From contig CM067346.1 in the NCBI GenBank assembly GCA_034190875.2, positions 38,571,691 through 38,635,690 on the forward strand: a DNA stretch of 64,000 nt, in the 5' to 3' direction. A program made the position numbers and the translations under genes. A model generated the notes under the pieces. The model worked only from the letters and a program-made list of their open reading frames with translations. It was not told the origin of the DNA and made no database searches. Source of the DNA: Urechis unicinctus (taxonomy: Eukaryota; Annelida; Polychaeta; Xenopneusta; Urechidae). Numbering within the stretch: the stretch's first letter is position 1; every line of letters begins with the position of its first letter. Positions 52,461 through 64,000 of the stretch are shown here, piece after piece.

Positions 52461-53332
52461 GACGGAGATAATCTGCCAATGTCTTTCAGAAGGTGTTTGC
52501 TGTTCACAATAAGCTCCATTTCCTTGAGTGGCTTTGATCCTTAATAAATGAACATAAAATACAAGATACTGTGTTATATATGGCCATGGGTAAAGATGAG
52601 TGCCCTTACAAACTCTGCCAAAACATTACCCCAGCTTTGTTTGCACACTGCATAAAAAAGCCAATGAATAACCTTCTCATGAATATGATTTGTACTTGCT
52701 TTTAATCAGAAATAAACGTAAACAAGCAATGGTGATTTATATTGGTGTTCGATTGCTTTTGCCCTACTCACCCTTCTTCACCCAGTTCCTATCTTCCAAT
52801 TGCTCATGTTCACATTCTGGGTAATCAGCTCCATGTCGACTGTGTTCATTGACCACATGTCTCGTCACTGACAGCCACTTTGCTCGAACCACAGCCTCGT
52901 CCCCATTGCTTGAAGCTGCGCACCAATATTTGACAGTCTTTCCGTTTTCCTTTGGCAAGCAACTTCTTCTTGACACCTGCCAATATTACTTTAATATTAC
53001 TTATAACTTGTAGTAGCAAGCATACATGTTGTTGCCTGTAATATGTGCACTTGTCAATTACCTATTTGGGTGGTCTTAAAGTATGAATATTCTATTATCT
53101 TTTACATTATATTCACTGCAATGCTACAATCAATAGAAAACTAACCTTTGGCAACATGCCATACATCAAACCAATAATGAATTTCAGGCTGCTCCTCCCT
53201 CAGGTATTTCTTGACACCTAAATGCCTGTCGGTGGTGATGGAACATATATCCAATCCTTTATCCGCCAGAGATGTCATGGCAAGTTTGAGTCCTGCCAAC
53301 TCCATTGCATTCGAGTTTTTCACTTGATTGCT
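52368..53332 (-). pseudogene. DDE transposase-like gene, copy 2 (-), three exons, degenerate
   Basis: Exon A (53332-53146) follows a TTTTCCAG acceptor and reads SNQVKNSNAMELAG, then ICSITTDRHLGVKKYLREE, then IHYWFDVWHVAKG. TDRH and the D-V-W-H motif fit the D(2)H group of DDE transposases. A GTTAGT donor and a GGCAG acceptor remove 169 bp. Exon B (52976-52772) starts VKKKLLAKGKRK, then is frameshifted near 52940 with loss of part of the family text, and continues VKYWCAASSNGDEAVVRAKW and HVVNEHSRHGADYPECEHEQ, up to a GTGAGT donor. Exon C (52539-52368) reads GSKPLKEMELIVNSKHLLKD, a TAG (52459-52457), then QTSSLESFHKVVIFFAPKS, and ends MEAR at GTAATC. All junctions keep phase. The N-terminus and last exon are absent. 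Confidence 0.82.
53146..53332 (-). CDS. Transposase copy 2, exon A with TDRH and D-V-W-H motifs
   Basis: This 187-bp exon is intact: no stop across 62 codons, a proper acceptor on its left and a donor on its right. TTDRH supplies a candidate catalytic Asp and FDVWH supplies the D-x-x-H motif seen in several DDE superfamilies (hAT, Kolobok, P, MULE types). It is the most useful query in this window for identifying the family. Confidence 0.75.
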
Positions 53333-53339
53333 CTGGAAA

Positions 53340-56044
53340 ATTGACATGCCATTAAGTTATCATTTATAGTGTGTCAATGCTTCCAGAGTCATCTGTATAT
53401 GAAGAAGATTAGTACATTTCGCTTCTATGACATAAAATAAAAGCAAAATATGATGGCAGTTATGCACTGAACAAGGTGTAAGTAACAAATATATACCTAA
53501 TTAGGACAAGATAAAGTATGTATTATTGAATTTGGTACCCTAGGTAAGACAAAAAACTAGTGTAAGACCTTGAACTCTTAAGAGGCCCATGACATATGTA
53601 GCCAGAAGTCCCTCTGTACCTCATTGGAGAGGTATATTTAATTGTAACAGGTACTACCTGAAAGGTCTCGGCTCCCAAAACCAGAGCAAACACTTTAATC
53701 AAATTAAAACTACCTGTCCGTAGACGAGGAAAATACACTTCATTGGAATTGTATTTGATTTATTGCAAAAACGAAATATCCATTGAAATCTCCATTGAAT
53801 GCGGTAGCAGTTTTCGTTTGCGGTAACGTTTTATAATCAAACCAAATAAAAGCCACGGAAAAAGATATTTCCATTGCAGGACGCAAATCGTAAATCAGTC
53901 ATTGATTACCATGAAACGGGCTTGGATTCGAGGTACATCGCTGTGTTCCAGCACTGCCTGTATTATCTCTTGGTCCGCTTTGGTTGACGTTTTCACACTA
54001 CATAATAGAAGTATGTCACAATATAATGTATTCTTGGCCAGCAAGTACTCCAAGGCACATGAAATGATATAATTCGTTGCGGTATATGATGTACGTACGG
54101 TGACAAATGACGTCACAAACTCAGGTGCCATTGGCCGTCGTTTTTTTTACCATATGCAAAAACGGTCCAACAAATCTGGGGAAATATTGAAAAAAAAAAT
54201 TATATCAATGGACGAAAATATTTTCGGAAACGTCTTTCACAGGCTGATATACATCTAATAAAACTTGGATTAAGGAGTCGAAAAAAGACGCTACTTGCAC
54301 TTTAATGAAATATGGACCGTCCCATTCGCTATGGCATATAAAGCAACCATACCGCATTCCCGGTAGAAAACGAGGACGCCGCATCGTATTTTGATTATAA
54401 CATTGGCGATACGTAGCATTTGTTGCCCGTTAGCGCAAGAAATAAAACGTGTTGTGCAAGTTATCCTGTAGTTCGGATTCATATAGTGGCACTGGTTTAT
54501 CACAAATCTGAGGAGATCATGCCATCGACTAATAACACGACGTCCCACCCAAACATCATTTTGTATGGCGAGTAATCAGAGAGGGAGTTTATTATCTCTT
54601 TCGTGCTGAGACATACTTAGACAGCATACAAAGCAGACGTATTTTGCCCATCAACTTGGCCAACTGATCATTCACATTGCGCCGCCCCATTCCATTAATC
54701 TTTTGGCTTCTTTGACTTGAAGCGGTCAACAGCCTATCTAACCTCAAGAAATCTGCGGACACAGACTCTTTACATGACAAATCATCAAAAAACTAGCGCC
54801 AAACTAGCGCTGTTCAGCTGCCAATGCATACACTAGCGTGCCCTATCCCCTATCTCATGCCTTGCAGATTGTCTCAATGAATTCGATCCCAAAGTCAAGG
54901 ACAACTTCACGGATCGCTTTCCCTAGGGCATACAAGAAATTGTAACTGATTAATGCGCCTCTTTTCGCAAATCACAACGAAACTGACATATATGCAAGTC
55001 AGGCTTTTCGTAATGTATCATGGGCTGATCCATCGTTTTTCTCTGACATGATAAAACATTATTTTGCAACTATAGCGCCTGGGGCACATATGTGCAATAG
55101 TGATATAAAGTGGTTTTAGCCTTGCACATGGCGTTGTATAGAGAAGAAGGCGATGTCATCGTCAGGATAGTGTAACAAATAATTACAACCTTTTGTCTTG
55201 TATGTGTTTACCGTCTAAGAATGATTAAGGGGCATAGAAACATATCATGAACAATCCGCTAGGAAATGGGTTTATTTGTTGACACAGAAAAAAACCTGGA
55301 TGTACAAATGTTCAATCTACTCCCCTATAGCATATTGATCATCATTTCAAAGATATGCACAGCAATAGGTTTTGATGTAAATTGATAATAATGACTTCTC
55401 CGTAAGATAATTAGGATAGCCTGCATATGTTTCCAAGTAGTCACCACTAATGCAAGTACAATGAGAACAAACACAGAATTCAATGTGTTGTCATCATTAC
55501 CATGTGATTATTCCAGCTTTTGATCTTGTAGGATTTAATGAGAATCGAACAATGTTACTTCGACGTCGGCTGCACGAGTTAAGTCAGATTGGCAATGAAG
55601 AGGGCAAGGTACAGTGTTAGCCACATGCGATATGGTAATATGACAAAAACCTGCAACACAATCATATCGCGCATATCATGAAAATTATACAAATAATTGA
55701 TTATTTGATTAATTATTAATAATTATCAGTTCCTCGTATTTAATGCTAATCCCTGATGTACAGCACGTTTATACGCACGTGCTTGCATAAAACATTGAGT
55801 GATTGGCTGCTCACGATGTTGGTAAATTAATTAGCGGTTGTTGCAGGCAATCCTTATGTTCAAAACAGTTGAGGTTGCAGATAATGCAATCTGCATTTGA
55901 AATGCCAGGCTATGTCAAAGGAGCTGTTACATGCAAAGGATATTAGTCTGTCGACACATGATTGCTACCGAGAAAAAACAATGCCATTCCATTAAGAAGA
56001 GATACGGAAAGTATGTTTTCACATTTCATGGTTTCACAAAGCTA

Positions 56045-56045
<1 letters not shown>
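53340..56045. other. No gene recognised
   Basis: This region should hold the upstream exons of the minus-strand transposase if they still exist, but I could not find the expected first catalytic block. Frames of 60-85 codons occur (for example 54548-54291, minus) without recognised motifs. 55.80-55.99 kb is the dispersed repeat shared with 47.2 kb. Confidence 0.45.
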
Positions 56046-56392
<347 letters not shown>

Positions 56393-56439
56393 CACATTTT
56401 ATAAGTATATGTTCTAATGCATTGTCTTTTTACCTCAGT

Positions 56440-57020
56440 GTATAATTATATCTATTTCGCAACGCATGTAAGCCTCTATTTGAAGGATGTATCAAATAAA
56501 TACAAAACCAGTCATGAATCATTGTTCATTGTTCACCTTGTCTGACTAAGATGATACCATAGCTTGACGGTTCCAAATCTGCTATCAAGGTGAAGGTAAT
56601 GAAACGTTTCGTGATTAGCGTCATAAACATGCTCCCCATATTTGCGTAATGGAATTCCATTAGTTCATTACAGACGGCAGCTGTCGTGTCCGTATCTATC
56701 TGCAACGGGCCCGTCAACGGGCCTCGGTAGCCAAGCATCCATCCCAAAAACATGCGGCCAATTTTGTTGAACCTGTGAATGAGCACGCCCGTGGGAAATT
56801 CTGTGAAGCTGATCCGGTATTATAGACAATGTTGCGAACAGTTATAGAATGGTGATATATCTTCTGTGACTGTTTGGCGATCTCACGGGCTTCCATGAAT
56901 ACTTTATTTTGATTTTTATATTGTATTTGTGCTGAAAACAAGCCATTACGGGATGATTCCTTTGTAATGATGTTAATGATCAGTATCAAGTTTGTAGTCT
57001 GTGTTAGTGTGCATGCAAAG
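56440..57020. other. No gene recognised
   Basis: Two minus-strand frames of 86 and 103 codons overlap here, without recognised motifs. Confidence 0.45.
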
Positions 57021-57023
57021 CAC

Positions 57024-57262
57024 AACTGCCACTAGCAACATATATCATATTAGGGTATGTGCTACGCACGTCTGCCATCAACAGCATATATCATATCAAG
57101 GTGTATGCTAAGCATATCTGCCATTAACAGCATATATCAAATTAGGGTGCATGCTAAGCACGTCTACCATTAACAACAGATATCATCTGCCATTAGCAAC
57201 ATATCAGGGGTAGTGCTGCGCACGTCTGCCATTATCATATCAGGGTGCATGCTAAAAACATA
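57024..57262. repeat. Imperfect minisatellite, period about 50-55 bp
   Basis: Four to five irregular copies of a unit of the form CTGCCATTAACAGCATATAT, then CAT(A)TCAGGGTG(C)ATGCTAAGCACGT. Several units lack internal parts, for example a shortened one around 57.18-57.21 kb. No coding sense. It probably arose by replication slippage of an AT-rich unit. Confidence 0.88.
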
Positions 57263-57983
57263 TAACAATAAACTCCTGCGAAATAAAAATGCCGCTATAT
57301 CAAAGGCTGTTTCCATGCCATAAAATGCCTTTTCTGTTTAATAAACCTAGTTCACGATAATGGTTACAATTATTATGTCACATATGATAAAATAACGGTA
57401 CTGTTGACTGAATCCATTAGTCGTGATTACGGCTAAGTACTTGGCGCAACATTTAATGTCGACTTGTTCATAAGTGCACTTATGTTATACATAACCACTC
57501 CAAGGAGCAGGTTACGTAAATTTGTGTAACACACCGCAAGCCATTATCTGAATGATTTATGAATGCTAGCAGTTGCATGAAAAGCAATGAAATATTACTC
57601 GGTAATCATACGAAGGTGAAATATGTAGTTGTATATCACTTGTAACTATGACAGGCATCGGTAACAAGCTCATTGGTCAGTCGCTGTAGCCGCCATAATC
57701 TGAGGTCACCTAAATAAGAACCAGCCTAGCAATTTGCAGTGACATCACGCTTGTAGGCCATCAAAAACGTTAAGTTATGGGGACTTCGTGGAATCCGTAT
57801 CAACGGTGCATCTCGCGATGAAACGCTACAGCGTCCAATCATTGGTTTGCCTCTAAGTCCATTTCACAACTGAGTATTGACACCGACATTTCGGATGATA
57901 GTGCATTAAACAGCTGCTGCAAATTGCATCGATGATTCTTATATGGAGTGATATCGATAGACAAGCCATCATTGAAATTATGT
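57263..57983. repeat. Contains a very old relative of the large-repeat end (57.6-57.85 kb)
   Basis: 57.60-57.85 kb keeps the order of words seen at 40.62-40.88 kb: a GAGGCGAAATATGT-like word, a TTGCTCATT-like word, GACCACCT, CCCAGCAATG, GACATCGTGCTTGT and CGCCACTTCATTGGTT. Each is altered by several bases. This shows that the family is old and dispersed. The rest has no recognised feature. Confidence 0.5.
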
Positions 57984-58262
57984 CTACCATTAACCATCAC
58001 CAAGCACCAAAACCAAGCATCATTACCAATAACAATCATCAAGTGCCAGTGCCAATAGCCATCACCCAGCACTATTTTTAAAAGCAATCACAAAGCATCA
58101 CTACCAATGACCACCACCAAGCACCATTACCAATAACCAACTCCAAGCACCAAAACCGAGCAACATTACCAAGCATCATTTCCAATAACCATCAGCATAC
58201 ATTATTACCAATAATCATCACTAAGCACCAAAACCAAGCACCTTAACCAAGCACCATGAACG
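57984..58262. repeat. Irregular CACCAAGCACCA minisatellite
   Basis: About 280 bp built from variants of CCAATAACCATCACCAAGCA and CACCAAAACCAAGCA, with unit spacing of roughly 12-36 bp and higher-order structure. The + strand is almost free of G except within AAGCA. It has several stops in each frame, so it is not a low-complexity protein gene. Confidence 0.9.
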
Positions 58263-59359
58263 AATCACCCTCTATCACATTTAATTCAGATTTAAGGGTG
58301 TCTGACATTAAATGATAAAATATGTGGCTCTACGACAAAGATACGATATCTGCAATCAGCGAATGCATCAGCATCGCACATCGTGTGCCATACTCCCTCA
58401 TATAGAAAGGGAGTGAGGAGTAGGTTGGTGTAGCACAGTTATTTGCAATATGTAAAAATGGTTTGACGAATTATATGCGTGATGCAATATGCTAACAAAC
58501 CAGTAAATTATTTACCGCGATTGTATAATATTTTGGATCCTCGGCATCTATTATAATCACATACCCATGATATGATAATGACACAGGTACATAAAAAGAA
58601 GTACCGCCATATGCAAGAAGCACTATTACCAATTGACGGCTAGGATCAAAACCTGCTCTTGTTGCTGATGCATGGGGGGAATCAATTATTTGCAGTAGCA
58701 TGATTAATTACAGCAAGGAAAAAATCAGTTGCCGCGTAATCACTGATTTTTGTTCTTCATCGAGAACTAAGCAGACAATATTGCATTCGGTTTAAACACA
58801 TTGATGGGTAAGAGTAACTGATGACCAAGTGAGGTCGTGCTCCAGTCAATATTTCCAATCTATTTAACCGCTGCACGTGACACGATGCAGAATAACCCGC
58901 GTTCATAATGTTTTTTTAATGATCTCTCAGGAAGCCCGCGTGTCGTGTCGTGTATTGTACTGTAGAATACTGTTAGATACAGCGTGAGTAATTAGAAATA
59001 GGTTTTATCCAAAGGGTGGAATAGGAAAGAGAGGTTCGTTTTGGTCAATACCTTCGTCATACTTAGCGAATTATACTAATATTACGAAGGATGAACGGTG
59101 ATAATGGGTACGTCTTGCGATATCATGATAATGTAAGCTTCCCTCCTGCGTATTTTAACAATATAGTTGTGGAAGAAACAGAAACATCATCGACGAATGA
59201 GGCAGGGGGCGTGGCCTAAGCTCTATATACGGAATTGTGAGAAGTTAACCAGGAAACAAATGGATCCCACGTAAATAGATGATAATAATGGGATTTGAGC
59301 CCGCTTAGATCTAGTGATGTGACAGCAAAAATAAAACGTCGGTCAAACTATACCGCGTT

Positions 59360-59360
<1 letters not shown>
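58263..59360. other. No gene recognised
   Basis: AT-rich, short frames only (maximum about 69 codons). Confidence 0.5.
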
Positions 59361-60686
<1,326 letters not shown>

Positions 60687-60689
<3 letters not shown>

Positions 60690-60920
60690 AAATATATAGC
60701 AACACCCCCAAAATCACTAATGCTGCTTTCGATACCCTTGATCGAGAAGTTGGAATGGATCCGCTGCAACAACATAGTCTGCTCACTGTAATTCAAGTTC
60801 AATCGGATAAAGTTCTTCATATTTTATTATATTGCAAAATGATTTAGGTCGAAAATGGGGTAAACGAAGTATTAATTACCAATACACTTGCACATTTTAG
60901 ACAAACATGGGACATAAGTT
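60687..60920. other. Unique spacer between two TA clusters
   Basis: A short region whose + strand reads [15 protein letters not shown] and [14 protein letters not shown], followed by an open run to about 60845. The text looks protein-like but is only about 50 codons long, with no recognised family. Confidence 0.35.
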
Positions 60921-60924
60921 TATA

Positions 60925-60930
60925 TATAAG

Positions 60931-60961
<31 letters not shown>

Positions 60962-60999
60962 GCATATATATATATACATATATATATACACATATATAC

Positions 61000-61031
<32 letters not shown>

Positions 61032-61045
61032 GTATATATATATAC

Positions 61046-61101
<56 letters not shown>

Positions 61102-61105
61102 TATA

Positions 61106-61164
<59 letters not shown>

Positions 61165-61169
61165 ATATA

Positions 61170-61202
<33 letters not shown>

Positions 61203-61206
61203 TTAT
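60925..61206. repeat. (TA)n microsatellite cluster with TACA/TGTA variants
   Basis: TA interspersed with TACATA and TGTATA units, then longer TA tracts with GATATATCTCTC and CTAT interruptions. Confidence 0.96.
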
Positions 61207-62853
61207 ACATCTCGTGAAGCACCTTCCGTTCTTCTGCCTAGTGTCACAATTAGCAGTAGGCGAGATGAAATTAGCAGGATTGAATGTTCTTTGAAGTGGA
61301 TCTCTTCAAAATGAAATTAGTTCGAGAGTAATGTGTGGAAGCGGTCGAGAGCATAGCGCTGAGTGGTTAATAAAACGCCTTGTTTGTTGGACGAAATTCA
61401 CAATAACGGCACATACTTCACTGTTGTAGGTGTTTATGCATGCATGAGGTAATGAGATAAGTGGGTTATTATTTTTTTCTTTTATCTATTAGAGATCAGT
61501 TATCTACAGCAAAACGAACATTTGTGAAATTCTGAACATATCAGAGACTTATTCATGTTTCCCATGGTCGCAAAACTCGCTTAATTTAGATGAAAATACT
61601 ACTTTCAACCAGCTGCGTGTTTTGTGGATGGATGGATATTGACTGAGGACCTCCAAAGCAATGAGACGTGGCAAATAAATGCTGTCACGAAAGCTGCCGT
61701 CTACAACATCCTAATAAACTCCCATTACGAAAACACGCGGAGCATGTTGATTACACTGATAAAGAGGCATATCCTGGCCTTGGCTTAAACCAAAGATTAA
61801 ATTTAATCAAAAAAAATCAGCTTAGTCAGGCAGATTGATACATTTTCAACGGACACAATGATTCAATCCATTAACATTACCATTGTGTTCTGTCATAACC
61901 CAAGAATAATACGCAGCACGTGCATTTTCGCGTGCAGTCTGTTAAAGGATCGTAAAAGTGGCGCCATCCATATAACCAGAGTTCGCGACTTTCCGTGATA
62001 GATGTACGCGCTGTATGGAATGTTATCAACAAGTACATTTCACTTCCTCAAACCTTCCTGTCCTAGAACAGGAACAAACAGTGGATAACTTCATTTATCA
62101 TAAATGTACGAGGCATTCTCGCCAGCAATTCCAAAGCTCTAACAGATAACAGATATTGACATCAATCTGACGTAAATCGAAGTGCAGTGGACTTCACCAT
62201 TGTTATCAATGAAAACTAATTTGTTCAAATGCAGATCTGTATACCTTGGAGGCATAAAGCTACCTAATTTTTTTAATTAAATGGGCGTACTATCGTGTTC
62301 AATGACTTTAACTAGAAATTAAAACGCTATGCACGGCGAATCCATATTCAGATTTTACCATAGATAACAAATGTACTTCTACACATGTCCCGTTTTTAGA
62401 TGGCATTAATCTATTACTATGTATAAGTTATCGCATGGTCACGTGGGTGATATGGAGAGAAAAACACCAAGACGCCGAGCGTCCAGGTGTGTTTTCAAAT
62501 ATCATCCACCAAGTGATACAATACTTATCGCGATGGAACCTACACGCGATAATCAAGCGCAACTTCACACCGTATGATCGCCGTGTATATTAAGCCACCG
62601 TGACGGAAATTACACAAGGGTTGTTTGTGTTTGGGTCGCTAGGGGGCTGTTGCTCTTTTCGTTTGGTGCCTCATTTGTGGTCGATAGTCTGACCAGGTTG
62701 GTACAAACACAATTTCAGTGAGCAGCATTTCTTTCAATGGTTGATTACAATTTTTGGGGGTCGGGTTTCGTTTTCGGTTATTCAGTATTGCCCAGGATAT
62801 AATTTTGTCAGTGTTTCCGTACTTGATCCTTGCCGAGTTTGTCGTCCTATAGA
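61207..62853. other. No gene recognised
   Basis: AT-rich, with no frame above about 60 codons, no domain and no repeat shared with the rest of the window. Confidence 0.5.
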
Positions 62854-62918
62854 CCAGACAACCCAGCGGTGTTGTCTGGCTTTACAGATGTCATGATTTC
62901 CCGTCTCAGCGGGAAATC
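62854..62918. repeat. Two adjacent perfect 9-bp-stem hairpins
   Basis: Hairpin 1: CCAGACAAC (62854-62862), loop CCAGCGGT, GTTGTCTGG (62871-62879). Hairpin 2: GATTTCCCG (62895-62903), loop TCTCAG, CGGGAAATC (62910-62918). Both stems are perfect and GC-containing and lie only 15 bases apart in otherwise AT-rich DNA. They could be structured RNA, or transposon or retrotransposon terminal structure. The Ty3-like pol begins about 0.4 kb to the right. No T-run follows, so a bacterial-type terminator is not implied. Confidence 0.75.
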
Positions 62919-63330
62919 GGAGAGATTGGTAATGCCGTGGCTAGCCGGCTATATGAGAAAAAGACCTAGACGATAAGCACGTTATACATAAGTGGTGTGG
63001 ATGCTTCTTAAGTCCGACGATGAAATCACTTTCATCTCTATATAACGCCATGATCAAGTAAAAAAAACACCTAATCTCACCGTAGCTCATCTGTGCCCCT
63101 GGCACATTGGTTGTAAAGTACAGTTAAATCATGACAGCGAAAAACTTTGGATAAGCCCAGATACATTGCGATAAACACGACTTGCATATATGTGTCAGTT
63201 TTGTTGTGATGTGCGATGAGACGAATGACTCAGTAGAATAGACCTGGCGCTTTACTGTTTCTTGGATGCCCTAGAATCAGTGATCCGTTGGAAAATGGAC
63301 AAAAAAGTAATGTGATGATTTGTTTGGTTG
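62919..63330. other. No gene recognised; precedes Ty3-like pol
   Basis: If the retrotransposon were complete, gag with its zinc knuckle should lie here, but I found no C-x2-C-x4-H-x4-C motif in any frame. The element is 5'-truncated or badly decayed. Confidence 0.5.
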
Positions 63331-63350
63331 GGGGGGGGGGGGGGTGGGGC
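63331..63350. repeat. Poly-G run
   Basis: About 15 G residues, then T, then GGGG, directly before the protease-like segment. Confidence 0.95.
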
Positions 63351-63374
63351 AGCCTGGTATTCGAAAATGGTGTA

Positions 63375-64000
63375 TGTTGGTGCCGCAGAAGGGAGGCTAA
63401 TATGCGCATGGATCAGTGCAAGGAGAGTCAGTGCAATTTCTGCTTGATACGGGATCTTATTTGACCGTGCTGTCCGAGCTAGCATACGGAAGGTTAAAGT
63501 TGAATAAGACGCCCTGAGATAAACCCCGTTTTGGTTTTGGTGTGTTCAGCTGTAGGAAAAGCCCCTTCAGTAAAGGGAGATGCTGAGTTGGCGATGCAAC
63601 TAGAAGGGAAGGAAGTGAAGCACCTGCTGCGGGCGCTACTGATGTGGACGCAGTTGTTCAAGCGGAATAAGGTGGGAACAATAGACATTATTCCTAATTT
63701 GTTTTACAAAGCTTAGTTTTCTTGCGCTTATTTGATTCATGAGCTAGTGTGGTTGAAAAGGGTCCATGGAACAAAAAGCAGATTATATGGTTTCTGGTGA
63801 CTAAGAATGTGGGTCGATTTTGCAAAACGATTTATCTCAGTATGGGTTAGTTCCTCTTCACTTGATTTTGCAGACGTACTGGGGGAAGGTTAAAACACGT
63901 CTTCGAGAACGAGAATAGTGGCGCTGTTCGAAAACCAGCAAGGCGTTTGGCACCAACACAATAAGCTGAACCTGAGAGCCAAGTGCAAAAATTGTGGAAT
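63375..64000 (+). pseudogene. Ty3/gypsy-like retrotransposon pol (protease to start of RT), frameshifted, cut by window edge
   Basis: The segment reads VYVGAAEGRLICAW. After a frame change it continues VQGESVQFLLDTGSYLTVLS (about 63418-63477), a retropepsin active site with D-T-G in FLLDTGS. It then hits a TGA. Another frame (about 63531-63715) gives VCSAVGKAPSVKGDAELAMQ and LEGKEVKHLL, which fits the second half of the protease (flap and VKG...L strands). Near the right edge (about 63885-63960) the text GRLKHVFENENSGAVRKPAR and RRLAPTQ matches the conserved pre-RT block of Ty3 elements (G.t.lv.H.I.tg...PvRkp.RRl). It is broken by a TAA and runs out of the window. At least two frameshifts and stops make it inactive. 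Protease followed by RT in this order is the Ty3/gypsy layout. Confidence 0.8.

Noticed and set aside
50136..53332. One recent palindromic duplication explaining both gene pairs
   Set aside because: The corresponding protein segments on the two arms are too different (only the motif residues are shared), so the arms are not a young inverted duplication.
57984..58262. CRISPR-like or low-complexity protein repeat
   Set aside because: Units are irregular in length, without constant spacers, and every frame contains stops. The genome is eukaryotic in character.
62854..62918. Rho-independent terminators
   Set aside because: No T-run follows either hairpin, and the surroundings are eukaryotic transposon DNA.

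Overview
This window looks like metazoan, invertebrate-type, intergenic and repeat-rich DNA. The sequence is AT-rich, has very long (TA)n, (CA)n and (CATA)n microsatellites, and holds decayed transposable elements of animal type: a Jockey-like LINE, a Ty3/gypsy-like pol, and an intron-bearing DDE transposase. A SINE-like segment near 31.7 kb resembles, from memory, repeats common in molluscs and other lophotrochozoans, so a mollusc-like animal is a reasonable but weak guess. I found no intact host gene, no rRNA and no convincing tRNA. Everything that reads as protein is a piece of mobile or repeated DNA, or a single exon-sized domain.

Layout. 0-13 kb: unique-looking AT-rich DNA with no recognised gene, one strong 51-nt fold-back hairpin (4.13 kb) and a more GC-rich patch (6.6-7.75 kb). 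13.3-16.1 kb: microsatellites. 16.8-19.9 kb: a degenerate LINE on the + strand, with ORF1 zinc knuckles, the endonuclease and part of the RT; its middle is replaced by about 0.5 kb of foreign DNA. 20-28 kb: no gene recognised, with a TA-rich array at 24.3-24.8 kb. 28.1-45.6 kb: a family of large repeats. A near-identical tandem pair (period about 3,665 bp) lies at 33.5-40.85 kb. A slightly diverged partial copy is at 43.7-45.6 kb, and an older, rearranged copy is spread over 28.1-33.5 kb.

49.9-53.35 kb is the most interesting part. Two divergent copies of the same kind of DDE transposase (D-x-x-H motif family, perhaps Kolobok-like) each sit tail-to-tail with an exon pair or exon encoding a cysteine-rich domain like the cytoplasmic 'ballast' domain of the P2X7 receptor. 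The order is transposase(+), P2X7-like(-), P2X7-like(+), transposase(-). Splice sites with matching phases can be traced in both transposase copies and in the + strand P2X7-like copy. This suggests a transposon family that carries a P2X7-ballast-type gene as a second, convergent gene. Short ACTTGTCC / GGCAAGTG motifs cluster just outside this block and also inside the insertion in the LINE, and may be part of the same or a related element.

54-63 kb: more microsatellites and two minisatellites, with no gene recognised. 63.3-64 kb: a frameshifted Ty3/gypsy-like pol (protease, then the start of RT) running off the right edge. All copies of coding elements here carry stops or frameshifts, so the window mainly records past transposition and duplication.
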